8,448 nt of DNA from an uncultured Burkholderiales bacterium (GTDB lineage: Bacteria; Pseudomonadota; Gammaproteobacteria; Burkholderiales; Burkholderiaceae_C): positions 1 to 8,448 of the forward strand of contig CAJBLW010000500.1 in the NCBI GenBank assembly GCA_903953985.1, given 5' to 3'. The notes under the pieces were generated by a model. The model was not told the origin of the DNA, made no database searches, and saw only the letters and a list, made by a program, of their open reading frames with translations. Positions 6,378-8,448 of the stretch are shown here, piece by piece (the first letter of the stretch is position 1; every line of letters starts with the position of its first letter). A program made the position numbers and the translations under genes.

Positions 6378-7040
6378 ATGGTTCAAGTTCGCATCTGGGA
6401 TCTGCCCACCCGCCTTTTTCACTGGGGGCTGGTGCTGTGTGTGTGTGGGCTGGTCATCACGGGCAATTTGGGTGGCAACGCCATGCAGTGGCATTTCCGT
6501 TTTGGATATTGCGTTTTGACACTTTTACTTTTTCGAGTTGTCTGGGGTGTTGTTGGCGGGTTCTGGTCTCGCTGGTCACAGCTGCCCATCAGTCCTTTGC
6601 GCGTTTGGGCTTACCTTCAAGGTCGCGACAGGTTCACTCAATTCGCGGGTCACAACCCTTTGGGGTCCTGGTCAGTCTTGGCTTTTCTGCTCATTTTGTT
6701 CTTGCAAGTGGGCACGGGGCTCATCAGTGACGATGAAATCGCCAACATGGGGCCTTTGTCCTCACTGGCTTCCGGCCAATGGGTCGCTCTGGCCACCAGT
6801 TGGCACAAAGGATGGGGCAAGACCACCTTGATCGTTTTGGTCTGCATTCATCTACTGGCCTTGGTCTGGTACCGCTGGCGAAGAAACCAGGCGCTGGTTC
6901 CCTCCATGTGGCTTGGGGACATGTCATTGCCTAATCCAGTTGTTTCCTCGGCCGACCATGGCCGCTCCCGTTCCTTGGCCTTACTGATGCTGTTCGTATC
7001 GGCCATGGCCGTTTTCATCATTGTTTCCATGGGCGGCTGA
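6378..7040 (+). CDS. Cytochrome b561-type membrane protein
   Basis: This is a 220-residue inner-membrane di-haem b-type cytochrome of the bacterial cytochrome b561 / Ni-Fe hydrogenase b-subunit family. It begins MVQVRIWDLPTRLFHWGLVL, the family signature. Candidate haem-ligand histidines are His15 in the first helix, His39 before the second, His92 in GHNPLG, His143 in SWHKGWG and His158 in the following helix. Four core helices are followed by a cytoplasmic-like loop and one extra C-terminal helix (SRSLALLMLFVSAMAVFIIV). The ATG at 6378 is preferred because the signature usually starts a few residues from the N-terminus and GAAAG lies five bases upstream; an ATG at 6366 adds four residues. 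It probably passes electrons between the quinone pool and a periplasmic partner. The divergent cytochrome c' is the obvious candidate; that is inference. Confidence 0.92.
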   Translation: MVQVRIWDLPTRLFHWGLVLCVCGLVITGNLGGNAMQWHFRFGYCVLTLLLFRVVWGVVGGFWSRWSQLPISPLRVWAYLQGRDRFTQFAGHNPLGSWSVLAFLLILFLQVGTGLISDDEIANMGPLSSLASGQWVALATSWHKGWGKTTLIVLVCIHLLALVWYRWRRNQALVPSMWLGDMSLPNPVVSSADHGRSRSLALLMLFVSAMAVFIIVSMGG

Positions 7041-7046
7041 GCCCAT
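7029..7046. repeat. Inverted repeat across the cytochrome b stop codon
   Basis: ATGGGC (7029-7034) and GCCCAT (7041-7046) form a perfect 6-base stem with a 6-base loop that contains the TGA stop. It could fold in the mRNA end and slow decay or help end transcription, but no T-run follows directly. A run of seven T occurs about 35 bases later, before the GNAT gene, without a convincing stem beside it. Confidence 0.3.
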
Positions 7047-7102
7047 GACGGCCACTCGGCTGCAGCTACACTGTGGTTTGGTTTTTTTAGTCCAACTTGC
7101 TC

Positions 7103-7588
7103 ATGCCGATCGTTCTATTGCAGCAACCGACCAGTTCTGCTGACTGGGATGTGACCCGCACCATCTTTCAGGAGTATGCAGAAAGCCTGAAAGTGGATCT
7201 GCGTTTCCAAGGTTTTGAAAAAGAGCTGCAAAGTTTGCCTGGTGAATACACCGAGCCTCGCGGCGCACTCTTGTTGGCTTGGGTGAACGATGCTTTGGCA
7301 GGGTGCTGCGCCCTGCGCCCGCTGGACAGTTCTGATTATTCCAATGCCGCTGAAATGAAACGCCTTTATGTGCGCCCAGCTTTCAGAGGTTTGGGTTTGG
7401 GCCGTCAATTGACAGAAGGCATTCTCGACGCAGCCCGCAAAGCGGGTTACAGCTGCGTCCTGCTCGACACACTTGATGACATGGAGTCAGCCCGTGCCCT
7501 TTACGAAGACTTGGGCTTTGTAGAGATACCGCCCTACTATCACAATCCCTTCGCAGGTGCTCATTACCTCAAAGTCGACATCGATTGA
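7103..7588 (+). CDS. GNAT-family N-acetyltransferase
   Basis: This 161-residue cytoplasmic protein is a single GNAT domain that would transfer an acetyl group from acetyl-CoA to an amine. The acetyl-CoA pyrophosphate loop is clear: EMKRLYVRPAFRGLGLGRQL, with R-G-L-G-L-G at residues 95-100. The segment ARALYEDLGFVEIPPYY is the typical C-terminal motif of the fold, with the YxxLGF element. The N-terminal part (RTIFQEYAESL, then a two-strand region to about residue 75) is normal for small GNAT proteins. The substrate cannot be read from the sequence. The ATG at 7103 is preferred over a TTG six bases earlier, and no clear Shine-Dalgarno sequence is seen. It lies 62 bases after the cytochrome b gene on the same strand, so it may be co-transcribed. 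A bidirectional terminator follows its stop. Confidence 0.92.
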   Translation: MPIVLLQQPTSSADWDVTRTIFQEYAESLKVDLRFQGFEKELQSLPGEYTEPRGALLLAWVNDALAGCCALRPLDSSDYSNAAEMKRLYVRPAFRGLGLGRQLTEGILDAARKAGYSCVLLDTLDDMESARALYEDLGFVEIPPYYHNPFAGAHYLKVDID

Positions 7589-7610
7589 GCGAACTGCCCA
7601 AGTGGCAACA

Positions 7611-7635
7611 AAAAAGGGACCTTCGGTCCCTTTTT
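7611..7635. terminator. Bidirectional intrinsic terminator between GNAT and peroxiredoxin genes
   Basis: AAAAAGGGACC and GGTCCCTTTTT pair perfectly over 11 bases around a TTC loop. The A-run on one side and T-run on the other give a U-tract in both directions. It lies 22 bases after the GNAT stop and 18 bases beyond the peroxiredoxin stop, exactly where a shared terminator for the convergent genes is expected. Confidence 0.9.
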
Positions 7636-7653
7636 GATTTTGGCCAGTCGACT

Positions 7654-8160
7654 TCAACCTTTGGCTTGAGCCAACAGCGTTGCGGCATCGCTGACTTCAA
7701 ATTTGCCCGGACCTTCAACATTCAAAGTGGCCACTTTGCCATCTTTCACCAACATCGAATATCGGTTACTGCGCACGCCCATGCCGCGGGTAGTCAGGTC
7801 CAGCGTCAAGCCAGTGGCCTTGCTGAAATCACCGCTGCCGTCGCCCAACATGCGCACCTTGGTGCCAGTTTTCTGGTCACGTGCCCAGGCACCCATGACG
7901 AAGGCGTCATTCACGCTCACACACCAGATTTCATCAACGCCAGCTGATTTCAGAGCATCGTGGTTTTCTACATAACCGGGTACATGTTTGGCTGAACAAG
8001 TGGGCGTGAACGCACCAGGCAATGCAAACAAGGCAACAGTTTTGCCAGCAGTGGCTTTAGCCACATCTACGGGATTGGGGCCAATGCTGCAACCGTTGCC
8101 CTCCACCTCGACATATTCCATCAGTGTGGCTGCAGGTAGAGTGTCTCCGACTTTGATCAT
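7654..8160 (-). CDS. Peroxiredoxin, Prx5 (PMP20/AhpC-TSA redoxin) family
   Basis: This 168-residue cytoplasmic thiol peroxidase reduces hydrogen peroxide and organic peroxides. The active-site motif PGAFTPTCS places the peroxidatic Cys55 with Thr52, and the conserved arginine is Arg130 in GVRSNRYSM. The N-terminus MIKVGDTLPAATL and the segment VDEIWCVSVNDAFVMGAW are typical of the family. Two other cysteines are present, Cys24 and Cys80, but the C-terminal resolving cysteine of human PRDX5 is absent, so recycling probably uses glutathione, glutaredoxin or another thiol. The ATG at 8160 is chosen because GGAG lies about six bases upstream; an ATG four codons earlier would place that site inside the gene. 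It is 103 bases from rpsQ on the same strand but separated from it by a strong terminator, so it probably has its own promoter. It shares a terminator with the GNAT gene. Confidence 0.95.
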   Translation of the reverse strand: MIKVGDTLPAATLMEYVEVEGNGCSIGPNPVDVAKATAGKTVALFALPGAFTPTCSAKHVPGYVENHDALKSAGVDEIWCVSVNDAFVMGAWARDQKTGTKVRMLGDGSGDFSKATGLTLDLTTRGMGVRSNRYSMLVKDGKVATLNVEGPGKFEVSDAATLLAQAKG

Positions 8161-8172
8161 GTGTTGCTCCAT

Positions 8173-8195
8173 ATTTCAGAAATGGCAGTATTGCC
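8173..8195. promoter_or_regulatory. Two short adjacent dyads upstream of the peroxiredoxin gene
   Basis: ATTTC-A-GAAAT (8173-8183) and GGCA-GTAT-TGCC (8184-8195) lie side by side between the rpsQ terminator and the peroxiredoxin ribosome binding site. On the minus strand AATACT inside the second dyad resembles a -10 box, but no good -35 box was found. The dyads may be an operator or chance; they do not match the OxyR pattern. Confidence 0.25.
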
Positions 8196-8199
8196 GAGT

Positions 8200-8232
8200 A
8201 AAAAAAAACGACCCACAATTGTGGGTCGTTTT
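8200..8232 (-). terminator. Strong intrinsic terminator after rpsQ
   Basis: The 28 bases at 8205-8232 are a perfect palindrome that folds as a 12-base stem (AAAACGACCCAC with GTGGGTCGTTTT) with an AATT loop. On the minus strand it is followed by a total run of nine T (8208-8200). It lies 31 bases after the rpsQ stop. The T-run is on the minus-strand side, so it ends the ribosomal protein transcript; on the plus strand only four T follow. Confidence 0.92.
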
Positions 8233-8263
8233 AAGAAAGTTTGCAGAAGTCAGGTTTTTAGAC

Positions 8264-8448
8264 TCAGACCGCTTCGGCTTTCTGCACCAGGCGGCTGGCC
8301 ACCCAGTTTTTGGTCTTCGAAATCGGACGGCTTTCCGTTATTTCGATGGTATCGCCCAGGTGATATTGACCTGTTTCGTCGTGCGCGTGGTACTTGCTCG
8401 ACTTGGCCACGATCTTGCCGTAAAGCGCGTGCTTGACACGACGCTCGA
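8264..8448 (-). CDS. rpsQ: 30S ribosomal protein S17 (5' part outside window)
   Basis: The C-terminal 60 residues of S17 are visible, from ERRVKHALYGKIVAKSSKYH to the end at QKAEAV, against about 90 for the whole protein. The patterns KHALYGKIV, KYHAHDE, YHLGDTIEI and ESRPISKTKNWV are diagnostic of S17. S17 binds 16S rRNA early in 30S assembly. In most bacteria rpsQ ends the S10-type cluster and is followed by rplN. Here the stop is followed by a strong terminator and then a peroxiredoxin gene, so the ribosomal cluster ends at this point. The upstream neighbour should be rpmC, outside the window. Confidence 0.97.
   Translation of the reverse strand, partial: ERRVKHALYGKIVAKSSKYHAHDETGQYHLGDTIEITESRPISKTKNWVASRLVQKAEAV

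Noticed and set aside
7048..7090. Possible terminator (CCAC/GTGG stem and T-run) between cytochrome b and GNAT genes
   Set aside because: The stem is only four bases with poor inner pairing, so a real terminator cannot be supported.

Overview
The window looks like chromosomal DNA from a betaproteobacterium, most likely order Burkholderiales and probably family Comamonadaceae. The basis is high GC, tight gene packing, a PTS remnant made of a mannose-type EIIA plus HPr, a DUF4197 protein, a class III CoA-transferase and the style of the S17 protein. This taxonomic placement is inference from protein style; no search was run.

Left block (1-2512, minus strand): four genes read leftwards as one likely operon. 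They are an unrecognised lipoprotein, a 12-helix MFS transporter (ATGA overlap with the lipoprotein gene), a mannose-family PTS EIIA protein (11-base gap) and HPr (32-base overlap with EIIA, cut by the window edge). The two PTS proteins have no sugar permease visible and probably serve as a regulatory phosphorelay.

Middle-left block (2566-4538, plus strand): divergent from the lipoprotein gene across only 53 bases is a two-gene operon. It encodes a class III (CaiB/BaiF, glutarate CoA-transferase-like) CoA-transferase and an alpha/beta hydrolase whose start overlaps the upstream stop (TGATG). A small-acid or ester catabolic role is likely.

Middle-right block (4572-6278): a secreted DUF4197 protein (minus) and a TlpA-like thioredoxin lipoprotein (plus) are arranged head to head, and their first four codons overlap as annotated. 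A periplasmic cytochrome c'/c556-type protein (minus) follows, convergent with the thioredoxin gene.

Right block (6378-8448): a membrane cytochrome b561-type protein (plus) diverges from the cytochrome c' gene across about 99 bases that hold a perfect dyad, so the two may form a small redox pair. A GNAT acetyltransferase (plus) follows. A peroxiredoxin of the Prx5 family (minus) shares a bidirectional terminator with the GNAT gene. At the right edge is the 3' part of rpsQ (minus), ending in a very strong intrinsic terminator that sits where the spc operon (rplN) often continues.

No mobile elements, tRNA or rRNA genes, CRISPR arrays or phage genes were seen. No gene-free stretch exceeds 300 bases. 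I found no convincing undescribed multi-gene system. The most notable points are the overlapping start codons of the DUF4197 and thioredoxin genes, the dyad between the two cytochrome genes, the atypical nucleophile elbow of the hydrolase, and the break after rpsQ.
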